In this document: piece after piece, positions 44,986-56,284 of the stretch
How the letters are laid out: each line of letters begins with the position of its first letter
Numbering within the stretch: the first letter of the stretch is position 1
DNA from: Orthonyx spaldingii
Lineage: Eukaryota > Chordata > Aves > Passeriformes > Orthonychidae
DNA: 64,000 bases
Reading direction: 5' to 3'
Assembly: GCA_013397795.1 (NCBI GenBank)
Contig: VZTJ01001197.1
Location: 82,597 to 146,596 of the forward strand
The notes under the pieces: generated by a model
What the model was told of the DNA's origin: nothing
What the model saw: the letters and a program-made list of their open reading frames with translations, nothing else
The model's database searches: none
Position numbers and translations under genes: made by a program

Positions 44986-47109
44986 AGATCCTGAAAGGAA
45001 ATTCTATCCCAAAACAGGGCAACTGTGGAAGAGAAACCAGGCTCCAGTTTGGGAATGTGTTTCCTGGTTTTCTGAGCAAGACCATGACAATGAAATTTTA
45101 TCTTGAGGTGGTGCTGGAACATCCCCTGGATGGGTCCCGAGCTGTGCCCAGGGGCTGGAAAGGGCTCCAGGGTGGGATGTGAGCCCTGGCTGGTGCAGTG
45201 GGGCACAGAGCAGCATTGGTAGGAGACAGCTGAACAAAAATCCCAGATTTGGGGGGGCCCTTCTGCAGCCCCAGAGCTCCAGGATCACTGGTGAAGCGCT
45301 GGAGAGCACTGGGAGAATCCATGGCACATCCCACTGGCATTTACACTTGGACACCAGCGAACAGAGCAGGGGTTTCCCTGTGGGAGAGCCCCATGGATGA
45401 CAAATTTGCTCATTTATCCACTGCAGCCTCTTGCCTGTGTCTGGGAATGCACATCCACCTTGTCTAGGCCAGCCTGAGGATGAATTCTCCAGTCTCACCC
45501 TCACCTGGTGGCCCTGGGTGTCCCCAGGCCGCGTGGCTCTGGCACTGGGGCAGTTCCCACACGGAGCTGCTCTCCCTGCCTCGTTCTCCCTACGGATTGA
45601 AGGGACCTGACCACACAAACGCCCATTTCTGTTCCTTCACAGTCAGCCTCTACCCCGTTTTCACATCCTGGACACCACAGCGAGTTCCTGGGGAGTTGTG
45701 TGATCTCCTCTCTCCACTTGCTGACCCTGCACAGGAGCTTTGGCTCCCTTCTCCCTCCCTCCCATCTCTGTGCTCATCCTGGGATTTCCTCCCTGAGCAG
45801 GCTCTGTCCAGCCCTCCAAGATGAGTAATTTGGTTTCCACCCAATTCCTTTTAAGCCTCAACAAGTTGGCCGGACTCTCTCAGAGCCAGGAACCAGAGGT
45901 GGAGGCAACCGCTTTGGCCAAACCCCACTATTTTATCTCCCAGGTTTAATTAGAGTGATTTGTCTGGGAAACTTGGCTTTCTGTGATAAAAGACCTCTCT
46001 AATGAGAGAGACCATAATCATGATTGAAAACCCTCCTGACCTGAAGTGGATGCTGATCTAGGAGTTGCCATGTGAGTGTTCCTGTGCCGGTGTGTTCATG
46101 CACATAAATCTGTTTGCTAAACAGTTTCAGCCTGCTCTGAACACAGCCTGGAGTTCTCTCATCTGTGCTGCTGAGGAAAACAAAGAGATGCATCCAAGCA
46201 CCCAAAAACTCCTGGATAAGGGGTTCCTTATCAGCCCTGCTTCCCCCCACCGGCCCAGCTAAACCCTCATCGTTCATTCATTTCCCATCCGTGGCTTTTT
46301 AGGAGCACCAACCAACGTTTCCTAGCGGCACAGTTTTGATCTTGGGAAGCTGCAATTCCCTGATGTTTTGTTTGCTTTCTGCGCCCTGCAAATGCATCCA
46401 TCAGCTTTGTCACTGCTTTCCCACCTCCGCTAATTAGCGCCTCTTTTCCCAAATTTCTCTCCTGGATAACTCATTCTAAGCCTTGGGAGAACAAAAGCCC
46501 CCCCAGAAACCTGAAATTATCCAAAGTCTGGCAGCATTTTTGCTTTTCATGTGTTTCCTCAAGGAAGGGAAAAAAGGGATAAGGTTCCAGGACATCCCTG
46601 GTTCTGAGCTTGCTTCTCCATGTCCCAGTCATGGTAAAGCTCTAAAATTCCCTGAGCCTTGGGAGAGCTCCCTGTGCTGTTCCCTGCCTTCTCCAGGTGA
46701 AAGGGAGTGGCAGCAAGGAGAACGCAGGAGAAGGAGGCCTGGATGTCCTCCCTGAGCGCTCAGTGGTGGTGGGACCCCACACCCAGCCCCTGGAGAGCTG
46801 CTCCAGGCACAGGGAGCACCTTTCCCTGCACCCCCGAGCCCTCCTGGTGTCTGGAGCTGTTTGGGAAGGAGCTGCAGGAAGGCCGGGGACACCACGGAGT
46901 CAGGATCAGGCTCGACCCTCCCCGCCAGCCCTTCTGGAGGGTCTCTCCCTCTCTCCAGCTGAGCTCCCACCCTGCTCAGAAGGGATTTGTGGATTTTCCA
47001 GGACAAGCCAGCCCAGCACACTCCAACCCTGGCTGCAAAATATCCACCTCCTGTGCCCGGTATTCCCACAGGAACCCCCAGGGCCGATCCCCAGCGCAGC
47101 TCCCTGCCC
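44986..47109. other. Unassigned sequence, 2.1 kb
   Basis: No gene or repeat was recognised. The part 45950-46200 is AT-richer and could be a conserved noncoding element; this needs a cross-species alignment. Confidence 0.35.
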
Positions 47110-47175
47110 TGCAGGAGGTGGGGATGGGATGGGCTTTGCCTCCCAGCCCAAAGCTCTCTGTGATTCTCTGAGTCC
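47110..47175 (+). mobile_element. Possible CR1 3' terminus, diverged
   Basis: The sequence 'atgggatgggctttgcctcc' followed by CAGCCCAAAGCTCTCTGTGATTCTCTG resembles the last 60 bases of a CR1 copy. Confidence 0.4.
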
Positions 47176-47538
47176 CCTCTGGTAGCACCAGCAGAGCGAG
47201 GTGCAGGGTGGGAGAGCATCCTTAGCCTGGGAATGTGGGAATTCCTGAGCCTCAGCCCTGATTAGAAACTTCCTTTTCCAGTTAACAGCACTGGAACCAG
47301 ACCCTGCACCACCTCCCTCTGCCTCCCTGCTGAAACAATCCGTGACTTTATCCCCAAATGGGGCATCCTGGGCATTTCTGATCCAGCTGTTCCTGACACT
47401 GTGTCCATCTCAAGGTCACAGCTTTGTGTCCATCACTGGGTCCTTCTGTAACTGTCCTCTGGGGCTGCTCTGGGGGATTCCTCAGCTCTTGGGACTCAGG
47501 AAGGGACTTCTTTTCCAGGGGAAAAAAGTCGAGGATGA

Positions 47539-47575
47539 GTCAAAGGACATGGCTCAAAGGACATGGCTCAAAGGA
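47539..47575. repeat. 15-bp tandem repeat
   Basis: The unit CAAAGGACATGGCT occurs twice with a third partial copy, with a TGAGTCA motif at the left edge. Confidence 0.75.
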
Positions 47576-47654
47576 CTCTGTAAATTGTGTTCACAGCCCT
47601 GGGAAATGCCGAATTCTTAAGATGGTTCAGGGAATAAAAAGATGAACTCACTCA

Positions 47655-47760
47655 CTGGTCATGCTCTCTTGTTTATTAGGTGTTAGCATTAAAATTTTAC
47701 TAAAATCTATTTTTTCATGGAATGTCTGAGCAAGGTTGGAGAGGTAGCAAAGGGTAAAAC
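47655..47760 (-). other. Exon-like segment, possible terminal exon on the minus strand
   Basis: Read on the minus strand, a pyrimidine-rich run ending in CTTCTTGCAG (acceptor AG at 47762-47761) precedes an AT-richer segment. This segment contains an AATAAA signal at 47677-47672 just downstream of a stop codon. The combination of good acceptor, short open part and polyadenylation signal is what a last exon looks like. No upstream exon was identified and the short peptide is not recognised, so a non-coding transcript or coincidence is equally possible. Confidence 0.25.
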
Positions 47761-47781
47761 CTGCAAGAAGAGGACCACAGA

Positions 47782-47801
47782 GATGATGATGATGATGATG
47801 A
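47782..47801. repeat. GAT triplet microsatellite
   Basis: Six GAT units, just upstream (minus strand sense) of the acceptor of the exon-like segment. Confidence 0.9.
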
Positions 47802-47860
47802 AAGCCAGGGGAGGCTTCCAGAGATGACTTTGGTGAGCAGAACTTCCCAAGCATTTACAG

Positions 47861-48537
47861 GCAGATGTTCAGGGGCTCAGAACTCGGGATTTGGGATCTG
47901 TACAATGCCCACACCAGGCCAGGGCACTCTGGGCCAAGAGAGGGTGAAGAGTTTGTAAGAGAGGGCAGTGCCCACCCCAGCCAGCCAAGGCAGCCAGGCA
48001 GGCTGTGCTGAGGCTCAGCTGAAAATGCTCCCGGTGCCTCCCTGAGGGTTTCTGCTCCATCAGGAGAACGTCCTGAACTCCCCTGTGGCCTTGCAGCGAG
48101 CAGATCGATTTCCCTGCCCAGTCTCAGCACGCAGAGCACATTTCTGCCCAGGGCAGCCCCATTTTTCACAGCGATTATTCCACCTTCATCTTCATGATGA
48201 GGGGTTGTTTTAAGGACAGCACACAAGATGCACATATCTGTCTTGATATAAAGACATAAAGAATTCTGCCTCAGCCCAGAGCCTCCTGCTGTCTCTCCTC
48301 CTGAACCTGCAGAGGATTTTTCTTACCTGTCTTTAAGGCTGAACATTTCCTCAATGACTCTGAGCAGGAGGTCTGATGGAAGAGGCTTGAGCAGGAGTGA
48401 TCACAGCTCAGATTTCACAGCAAATTAACTCATTTATTTTCATATTTACGGCCTGAGGGGCCGGGAGATGTCTCTGCTGTTGTCAATCAGAGATCAAGTT
48501 AAATCAGTGGCCTCATCAACCCCTCCTCTGGTGGGGA
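47861..48537. other. Unassigned sequence in the spacer
   Basis: No gene or repeat was recognised. Confidence 0.4.
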
Positions 48538-48730
48538 TCAAGCCAAGGAGAAGGAGAGAAAGTCACCCAAGATAATTGGCTGTACATGGAGCAGCTTTGA
48601 GCATTTGTGGAAGTTGTTGGCAAATGCAGCAGTCAGGAAATTATTTGTCTGGTTGCCTTTGTGCAAAGACAAAACTCGAAAAGCAGCAGAAAAGTCATCA
48701 GCAAAGAGCTGAAAAAGATCCTTGGGTACA
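48538..48730. other. Open on both strands, exon-like, identity unknown
   Basis: This AT-richer segment is open on the minus strand (ending at a stop at 48538) and partly on the plus strand, and ends where a CR1 piece is inserted. On the plus strand an open stretch of about 40 codons contains VAFVQRQNSKSS and is basic. Low GC, open frames and an old insertion next to it could indicate a decayed gene or retroelement, but no family is recognised. Confidence 0.2.
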
Positions 48731-48835
48731 ATCACAGAATCACAAAGTGGGAAGGGACCCTCAAGGACCATCCAGTCCAGCTCCTCCCTGCACAGACACC
48801 CCAACAACCTGGGCGTGATCATCCTCCAGTGACAA
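48731..48835 (-). mobile_element. CR1 fragment, minus orientation
   Basis: The sequence ATCACAGAATCACAAAGTGG followed by 'gaagggaccctcaaggacca', then 'tccagtccagctcctccctg', is the reversed end of an older CR1 subfamily. It lacks the rest of the element. Confidence 0.8.
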
Positions 48836-49180
48836 CACCATTTCTTAGCCTGATAAAGATTTTTATTACACATAAAAACCAAAACTGAAAAGGTGTGATG
48901 ATGCTGGAAAGCAAGTTCTGGTACTGGTAATCAACCACCCAACACTGTCAGGGGTAATCAGCTGGAATTAGGCATCAAACGGGAGCAAAGGGAATGAGCA
49001 AAGGTCTCCTAAGGGAAGGGGCAGAAAGAACCAACTATTGGGTCTTTTATGGTCATTTATGGAAAACTCCCAAGTGAAATCAGAATTTGGGAGTTGTACA
49101 ACCCCACAACGGAGGCCACGCCAAGCAACTGAAACCTGGGTTTGTACAAGGCAAGAAAAGCCCTTAAACCCCAAAATCTG

Positions 49181-49500
49181 TCACTCCAAATAGGAACAAA
49201 GGAGGAAGAAAAAGCAGTGACAGCATCTCTGTCTCACAGGATCTATTGCATTAAACACCATTCCAAAAAACTGCATTTCCTTCTGCTTTGTTTGTCTCTG
49301 CTCCATCTGAGGAATGGTCTGCACACAAGCATTGATGAAAATAGGTTTTGTTGTAGTAGTAGAAGAACCTGCTGTGAATGACACCAAAATCATAAAAGAT
49401 CTTTCTTCAGAAGGTATAAAGTCTAACGCAGCATTCACCAGAAAAAGTTCAGAGCTATTCCAAAGGCTGGAAAGGGGTGGGATGCACTCTGAGACACCTG
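49181..49500 (-). other. Open AT-richer segment, minus strand, identity unknown
   Basis: A minus-strand open stretch of over 100 codons lies in locally AT-rich DNA, where long open frames are less expected by chance. Part of it reads ERSFMILVSFTAGSS. The plus strand is also partly open. No domain, acceptor or donor is convincing. Confidence 0.18.
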
Positions 49501-49706
49501 AACTCCAGTGCATCCCTGTGCCCTGCAGCTCTGAGCTTCCCCTAAAGGTGATGGACACGGGGAGTGGTCTGTGCTGTCCTCTAGGGAGATGTCAGCTGTG
49601 GTTTGAGACACCTTAAGGCATCCCAAATATCCACAGGGAACAAATGTGTCACAGGAGCCTGCAATAACTGATTTCCTATGGTGAGAGCTGGAGACTGATG
49701 GGATAA

Positions 49707-50340
49707 AGAGCTCAGCCTTGGCACAGGGGAAAGGAGGGAGGGCTTCTTTCCCCAGGGATTCCCCCAGCAGGCTGGAGCAGACGGAACTCCAGCCATGCCC
49801 CTGTCACCTTTGGCCTCCCCAGAGCTGGGACAGGAGGAGCTCACGGAGCGGTCGCAGCGCTCAGCCAGAGCTTGCTCACAGCCACCTCTGGCCTGCCACG
49901 CTCAGGCTGTCCCCTCTGGAGCAGGTGACACATTCCTTGTCCCCATCTTGCCACCCAGCAGGATTTTCCTGGTGGCAGAGGGCAGCCTGCTGTCCCCTGG
50001 GCATTTCTTTCCTTCGGGTTCCACTCACGCCTGTCCCTGGAGCGCAAGGAATTGATGAGAGCTGAAAGTATCGCGTGGACGAAGTGCTGGAAAGAGACCC
50101 AGCTCTGAAGGGTGCTGGTCCTGCAGAGCCCAGCAGAGAGTGAGGAGTTGTAAAAGATGCACATTCTGATCATTTCTCCCCAATTAGTTGCTTTCCCTGC
50201 AGTGTTTGCTGCCCTCTCTGCCAACTAAGACTCGCTTTTGGAGTTCATCGAGATTTCTCCTTCGGCCATCACCGGGAACGTGGCCAAGTGTGAACATCAG
50301 ACTCTTGAGGGAGCCAAGGCTGGCTCAGCTGCCCTCCCAT
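49707..50340 (-). repeat. Right arm of the large inverted duplication
   Basis: This is the reverse-complement partner of 41809-42428. Outside the inner 515 bases it carries small insertions relative to the left arm (TCTGATG-like near 50300 and GCGAGTCT-like near 50230). Three of the about four inner mismatches are CpG versus TpG or CpA. The arm abuts the ATCCC array on its outer side. Confidence 0.9.
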
Positions 50341-50900
50341 CCCTTCATCCCATCATCCCATCCTCTCATCCCATCCCATCCTCCCATCCCACCCCNNNNN
50401 NNNNNNNNNNNNNNNNNNNNNNNNNNNNNNNNNNNNNNNNNNNNNNNNNNNNNNNNNNNNNNNNNNNNNNNNNNNNNNNNNNNNNNNNNNNNNNNNNNNN
50501 NNNNNNNNNNNNNNNNNNNNNNNNNNNNNNNNNNNNNNNNNNNNNNNNNNNNNNNNNNNNNNNNNNNNNNNNNNNNNNNNNNNNNNNNNNNNNNNNNNNN
50601 NNNNNNNNNNNNNNNNNNNNNNNNNNNNNNNNNNNNNNNNNNNNNNNNNNNNNNNNNNNNNNNNNNNNNNNNNNNNNNNNNNNNNNNNNNNNNNNNNNNN
50701 NNNNNNNNNNNNNNNNNNNNNNNNNNNNNNNNNNNNNNNNNNNNNNNNNNNNNNNNNNNNNNNNNNNNNNNNNNNNNNNNNNNNNNNNNNNNNNNNNNNN
50801 NNNNNNNNNNNNNNNNNNNNNNNNNNNNNNNNNNNNNNNNCCCATCCCATCCCATCCCATCCCATCCCATCCCATCCCATCCCATCCCATCCCATCCCAG
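50341..50900. repeat. CCCAT pentamer array with a 445-base gap
   Basis: Pentamers CCCAT run from about 50341 to 50395, unknown bases fill 50396-50840, and CCCAT pentamers continue to about 50900. It is the inverted equivalent of the GGGAT array at 41694-41819. Both arrays have the same outer edge, CCTGGGATGGG when read outward to inward. Its true length is unknown. Confidence 0.95.
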
Positions 50901-52799
50901 GCCATTCCCATCACCTGGAATCAGCCCCTGCTGAGCTGCAGCACCTCAGGGGGCACACCCACGTTTACCTGCCTTAACTAAGAGCTGAATCTCACCCCGG
51001 GCACAGGTCAGCCCTCCCAGGCCCTAAAACCCGTGGATGAGGGCAGTGCAGTCAGGATGCAGCCCCACTCCAGAGGGAGGGGCAGCCACACCCCACCAGC
51101 TGCCAGCTGGGAAGAGAATGGATGCTCTGGACCCCCATCCCATCTGTCACCCTGTGCAGATGTCCCAGACACCCCAAGGTGTCCCAAAGGTCCCCAGAAC
51201 TCTGTGATGAGGCACATTCCTCCAGTCCAAAGGGGACAGCCATGTCCAGGCCAGAAGTGTCCTTGTTCTGGATGGGGTTGTTTTCAGCAGAGGGTTATCT
51301 GAAATCCCAGAGCCTGCCAGGCAAGCCAGAGCCCGATGGAAGATGGAATGAGAGAACTTCCAGGGGGCTCTCAGTGAAGGTAAAGCTCAGCCCCCAAATC
51401 AAAGCTGGCCTAAATAAGAAACAAGCTGACACCTCGCTGGTATCTCTGCCAGATCAGCTGCACTTCAAAGCCGGGGACTGGGACTGGGGTTCCCAAAGGA
51501 TCCCACAGTGTTCAGCTCCCCAGATCTCCTTGGAAGCCAAGAGCCAGTTCCTGCCTTGCTCTGGATTCACTGAGGGCACAGATTTTGTTTATTCTCCCTT
51601 CTTTCCATCCCCAGTGCTGCACCCCCTGACGTGGGGCCATCCCAGCAGCACCGACCTGCACTCCCTGCTCATTTCTCTCCAGGGAACAATTGATTCCAGG
51701 GTCTTGCAACACCCAGGTTCTCCTCGGAGGTCTTCCACCGAAGGAACAAACAGGCCCAACCCTGCTCCGTTCAGGAGGTCTGATAAGATCACTGCCCAAG
51801 GGGCCGTGGCTGCAGGCCAGGGCTCGGTCCCAATAAACCATTTTCTGCAGGACCACCTTGCCTGGACTTGTCTTTCCACGCGGAGCCAGGCGAAGCAAAG
51901 CGTTCAGATGCTAAAAATGTGCAACTACTGTTGGTGTTTGTCCAACCTTGGGAGGCTCATAAATCTCCCGGGAAAGGCAGAACAGGAGCGCGATTAAGAA
52001 AACACGAAAGTTTCTGCATTGATTCCTCTCCTGCTGCTTCCAGCAAAGCTATTGCCTGTTGATGAAATGCCTCCCTGTCTGGCTTCCACTCCAGCGCTAT
52101 CCCTGCAAGGGTTCTTTCCAAACCTTCAGCATTACAAGGCAGACACACACGGGATCAAAGGGAAAGCACCAATCCATGCGTGCAGACCTGTCTGAAGCAG
52201 AAGCCACCAGCAGGAGAAAGTTAAGAGACCCCAAAGAGCTTTTTTTCTGCCTTTTCACTGCTGTTAAAGCCCCAAATTGAGGCACTTTAAAAAATACCGA
52301 CCAGCTCAGTGCTCGTGATTTGCAGGGACTGCTCTGTGCCGTTTGCAGCAGCTGAGATGAGCCCACCCCAGCGATCTCCACGCTGTTCTCTCTGTTTCCA
52401 GCTGTTCCCTCGGGATGTGCTGCCCGTCTCCCCCATGCAAACGAGGTAGAGCCGTGACCAAAATCCTGCCGGGGAACAGGAGAACAGGCAGAGCCCGGCA
52501 CGGCTGGAAAGCAGCGGCGAGGAAAGAACATTTCCTGTTTTCCAGTAGCCAGCAGATACAAGGAACAATCTTTTGTGCTCGCTGCCAGCCAGGGAAATAG
52601 CTGGAGCTGCCGGCATTTCTGAGGATGTGGTGTGCACACACAGGATCTGCGGGAGAAGGGGAGGTGGAATGTCACGTAGGGAAGGCAGGAGGACACCTGT
52701 GTCCAGCGGGGTGTCCGGGACAGGCAGCACAGCTCACCAGTCCAGCTGACCAGCCCAGCCTTCCCTGCCGGCCCAGGGGAAGGGAAGTTTGTGCAGGAA
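50901..52799. other. Unassigned sequence with a weak LTR-like end
   Basis: No gene was recognised. Around 51832-51895 an AATAAA signal is followed by a TCTTTCCACGCGGAGCCAGG-type stretch that resembles an LTR R-U5 border. No left boundary, TG/CA ends or internal viral sequence can be seen, so I leave it unassigned. Confidence 0.25.
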
Positions 52800-53155
52800 C
52801 AGCTGCAGTGAGAGGGGGCTCAGGAGGTCCCCAGTTCTGTCACAACTCCCTGGCAGGAGCTCGTGCTGAGGTGGGGTCGGTCCCTTCTGCCACGTCCCAA
52901 GAGGAAACGGCCTGAAGCTGCACCAGGGGAGGTTCAGATGAGGTATAAAACAAACCCAAAATCTGAAAATGTGCTCAGGCATTGGAATAAATTGCACAGG
53001 GAGGTGGTGGTGGAGTCACTGTCTCTGGAAGTGTTCCCAAAGTGTCTGGATGTGGCACCTGGGGACACGGTTTAGGTGGGATTTGGTGGTGCTGGTTTGA
53101 TGGTTGGACTCCAGAGATCTTGAAAGTCTCTTCCAGCCTTGATTATTCTGTGACT
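52800..53155 (+). mobile_element. CR1 LINE, 3' about 355 bp, plus orientation
   Basis: An older copy with 'cacaactccctggcaggag', 'accaggggaggttcagatga', GTGTCTGGATGTGGCACCTG, 'atggttggactccagagatc' and the end TATTCTGTGACTGAG. It is more diverged than the young copies at 6095, 11405 and 24298. Confidence 0.9.
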
Positions 53156-55859
53156 GAGGTGGGTCTGAAAGAACTCAAGGTCAAAAAAATGCAGATTCCT
53201 TTAATTAGGAGCCTCCTGCCTCCTCAGAGATCCCTCCTGCTCCCAGGCTGGAAATGCAATGGAGCATCCTGCCCTGGAGATGCTGCTTGACACTTCCCAG
53301 AGCAGGGATGAGCTGCAACTGGAACAAAGCTCATCCCTGCTCTGGGATATGCTGGGACAAACCCTCACAAAGCTGGAGTTCAGGGGGTCAGCTCAGTCCC
53401 TGCTGCGGGATTTCTGCCCGTGCCCACATCTCCTGTGCCACAGGGCAAGGTGGGGATTAAGGAGCCTTTTATCCAACATTTATGCCAAACACTCCGGAAT
53501 TGTGGAGGGGTTCCAGACATTTTCAGGACAAGGCCAGAAATTGTTCTTAGTGGTGTTCTAGAAAGACGTGGAAGAAGAATATTTCAACACAGAAGCCTTT
53601 CCCTGCTCTTTCCTTGGGATCCCTGTAACAATTCCAGCAGAACCCAGAATAATTAAGCCTGATAATGTTGCAGAAAAAAAATAAGATAAAAGAAGATGAC
53701 TGGAGGCAGGTGAAGGATGGATAAAGCAGGATCTTCTCAGGGTCCTTTTGAAGACAAGCTTGGCTTTATTTGCAGGATCAGGGAGATGCAGCTCTGCAGA
53801 GCAGCTCCTCCTGTAAGTGCCTTGCTGGGCTGCCCACAGCCAGCACCAAGACCTGACAAGGACAATCAGGAGAAATCAGTGTCTGTCTGAGCAGGCAGCT
53901 CAGCCCCGTGCCCCAGACCCCGCCAGGGCTGGGCTGGCCACTGATCAGCACAGACACAGCCATGGGGGTGTATCCAGCCAGGAATTTCATCAGTGGGCAG
54001 TGGGACCCGTGCCTGCTTTGGCCACGTGCAGATGTCTGCAAAGCTCTGCCACAAAGTCGTGACCAGGTGACCTTTAAATGTGAGCCGGTGGTGAGGGCCG
54101 GGCTGAGGCACATCCGTGGTGTTGGATACAAAGGTTGGCATTTGGGGAAGGAAACAGCCTCTCTCTTCAGCTAAAAATAAAAGACAAAGTGGAGAGAGGT
54201 GCAGAGGTCCAGTGTTTCACTGGGCTGAGCTGGTGGAGCAGGAAAGTGCAGACAGCCCTGGGACTGAGGCAGAACCTCCAGGCTCTGCTTCAAAGGAGAG
54301 GAACAAACAGCAGGACAATGAAATGTCCCGTGGAGAGAGAGCCCCAGGTGCGTGTCCTCCACAGCAAACACGGCTGGGAGCAGCTGGACCAGCCTGGGCT
54401 GCAGCGCTGCCACTGCCAGCGGGGATTGCAGCGTGCAGCACGCAGGGAATGGATCTGCTGTGCTGGACAGGGCAGTGCCTGGTGGTGGGAGCTGGTGCTG
54501 CAGAGTGACAGAGATTGCACCTGCAAGGTCCTGGCAGCTGGGTCAGTCAGGGTGGTTCCTGCAGAGCTCACAAGGATTGCTACACAAACAGCTCAGCCTG
54601 ATAGCGCCCATCTCATCTTCAAAAATACAAACTGTTTAAGTGGCCTGTTCGCTGCTCTGGGGAAGTGAAGTGGAGACAAGAGGCAGCTCTTTGGTTGTGT
54701 TCCAGCCCCAGCCTGGGTCTGGCCTTTCCCATGGGAGACCTTTAGAGGGATGGCAACTCCTCTGCCACCACCCCACGTCTGTGCCTGCATCTGCTGCCTT
54801 CCCTTTGGCTTGGAGAGGGAGTTCTGGCCTCATTTGCACACTTTGGTGATGGATGGCAGTGGGGTGAGCTGAGCACTCAGTGCTAAACTCTCCAGGACCT
54901 CTCTGGGGGTCTTCCCAAAGTGTCAGGGTCCCTTTAGGGATAACTCAGACCCAGCTCCTGGGGGCTGAGACAGTCAGTTCCCTAAATTACTCTGAGCAGC
55001 TCTTGCTCCCAGACACAGACACCTGCACAGGAATCACTCCAGATCCCTGAGTTTGGTCACAGGACGTTGATTTCCTACAGACTTAGGCTGGGGTTTGCCA
55101 GCTGTGCCCACGGGAACTGCTGTGCAGAGAGCATGGCAGCGTGGGGCACTCGTGTGAGAACGTGGCCAAGCCACAAAACCACTCCAGAGCTTCTGGGGGG
55201 AATTTTCTGCCCTCTGTTTCTACACAGCTCAACCCAGGGAAGTGGGTTTGTCCTTCTTGGCACAGCAGGGACACACAGAGCATCACTGGAAGCTGTTGGA
55301 TTGGCCAAACAACTGCTGTGCCCATGTTTTACACACTCTGAATGCAAGGGGAGCTCAGAAATTCACAGGTGACACTGGAGGATGTGCCTGCATTACCTCG
55401 TGCTCCCACAACCTCCTCCATTGTTTAGACCTTTCTTAAATTATGCCACCCCAAGCTGTCCCCAGGTTTGAGCTGAGGCCGCTCGTGGGCCCTCGGTGTC
55501 TTTGGGGCCAAACCCGTCCCTGTGTGGGCTGTGGGCTCAAACCCCTCTTGTTTGTGCTCCTTTCTCCCAGCACCTCTGCACAGACATGGAGTTCATGTTT
55601 CCCACCTTGCCCCTCCTGCTGCCTCTGCAGTGCCGGGGCTGAAATCCCCATGAAGGTGCCAGCCTGGCACACAACCCCCTCGTCTTTTCCCGTGGCTGCT
55701 GCTGCCAGCCCTATCTGGAGCCACATCTCTCCCCATCCCTGTCCAAAAGCCACTCTGCCATGTGCAGCTCCTCCCTTCGTGCCAAGAGCTGCAAACACAC
55801 CCCAGAGATCTCAGGTGAGAGATACCAGGGCAGAGAAGGAATCCTGCTCATGAGGGTGA
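53156..55859. other. Unassigned sequence, 2.7 kb
   Basis: No gene or repeat was recognised. Open frames overlap on both strands in GC-rich DNA. A minus-strand AATAAA lies at 53766-53771 but no exon upstream of it is convincing. Confidence 0.4.
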
Positions 55860-56052
55860 TCACAAATCGCGTTTTATTTTCTCTTTTGTAATCTTCTCTC
55901 GAACTATCGTAATGAGGAATTTAACCTCTTGTGTTGCCAGAATAAACTTGTTCTCACCCTTAAGCATGTCTGGTATTAAAGGCAAGTCTAGGTGAAGCTC
56001 TGAAATCTGGATTAGCATTCCCTGTTCGGAGACAACGCATCCAAACACAGCG
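55860..56052 (-). other. Candidate coding exon, minus strand, identity unknown
   Basis: Read on the minus strand, an AG at 56054-56053 precedes an open stretch of 63 codons that ends at a TGA (55862-55860). The predicted peptide is hydrophobic then basic at its C-terminus (for example TQEVKFLITIVREKITKEK). Its local GC is far lower than that of the upstream part of the same frame, which is one reason to suspect a real exon starting here. The acceptor has a mediocre pyrimidine tract. An AATAAA overlaps the last codons. I recognise no family; a fragment of an old retroelement remains possible. Confidence 0.28.
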
Positions 56053-56284
56053 CTGGGGGACACCTGGGACCCGCCACCCCTTTGGATTGTCCTGGAGCTG
56101 CTGAATGTGCTGGGCCAGGCGTGGATTTGCCACAGTCCAGGTTTGATGGAATCAGTAGAGAGACACTTGGCAAGGCAGGCAACTCCCAGGCTGTGCCATC
56201 TGTGCCAGGGTGCCACTGCAGCCTCCCCCCACCCCAGGGGACACGCGGGTGTCACCTCCCAGCCGGGCTCGGGCAGAGCCTGCG

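Noticed and set aside
50188..50981. Long frames across the 445-base gap
   Set aside because: They consist of unknown bases and pentamer repeats.
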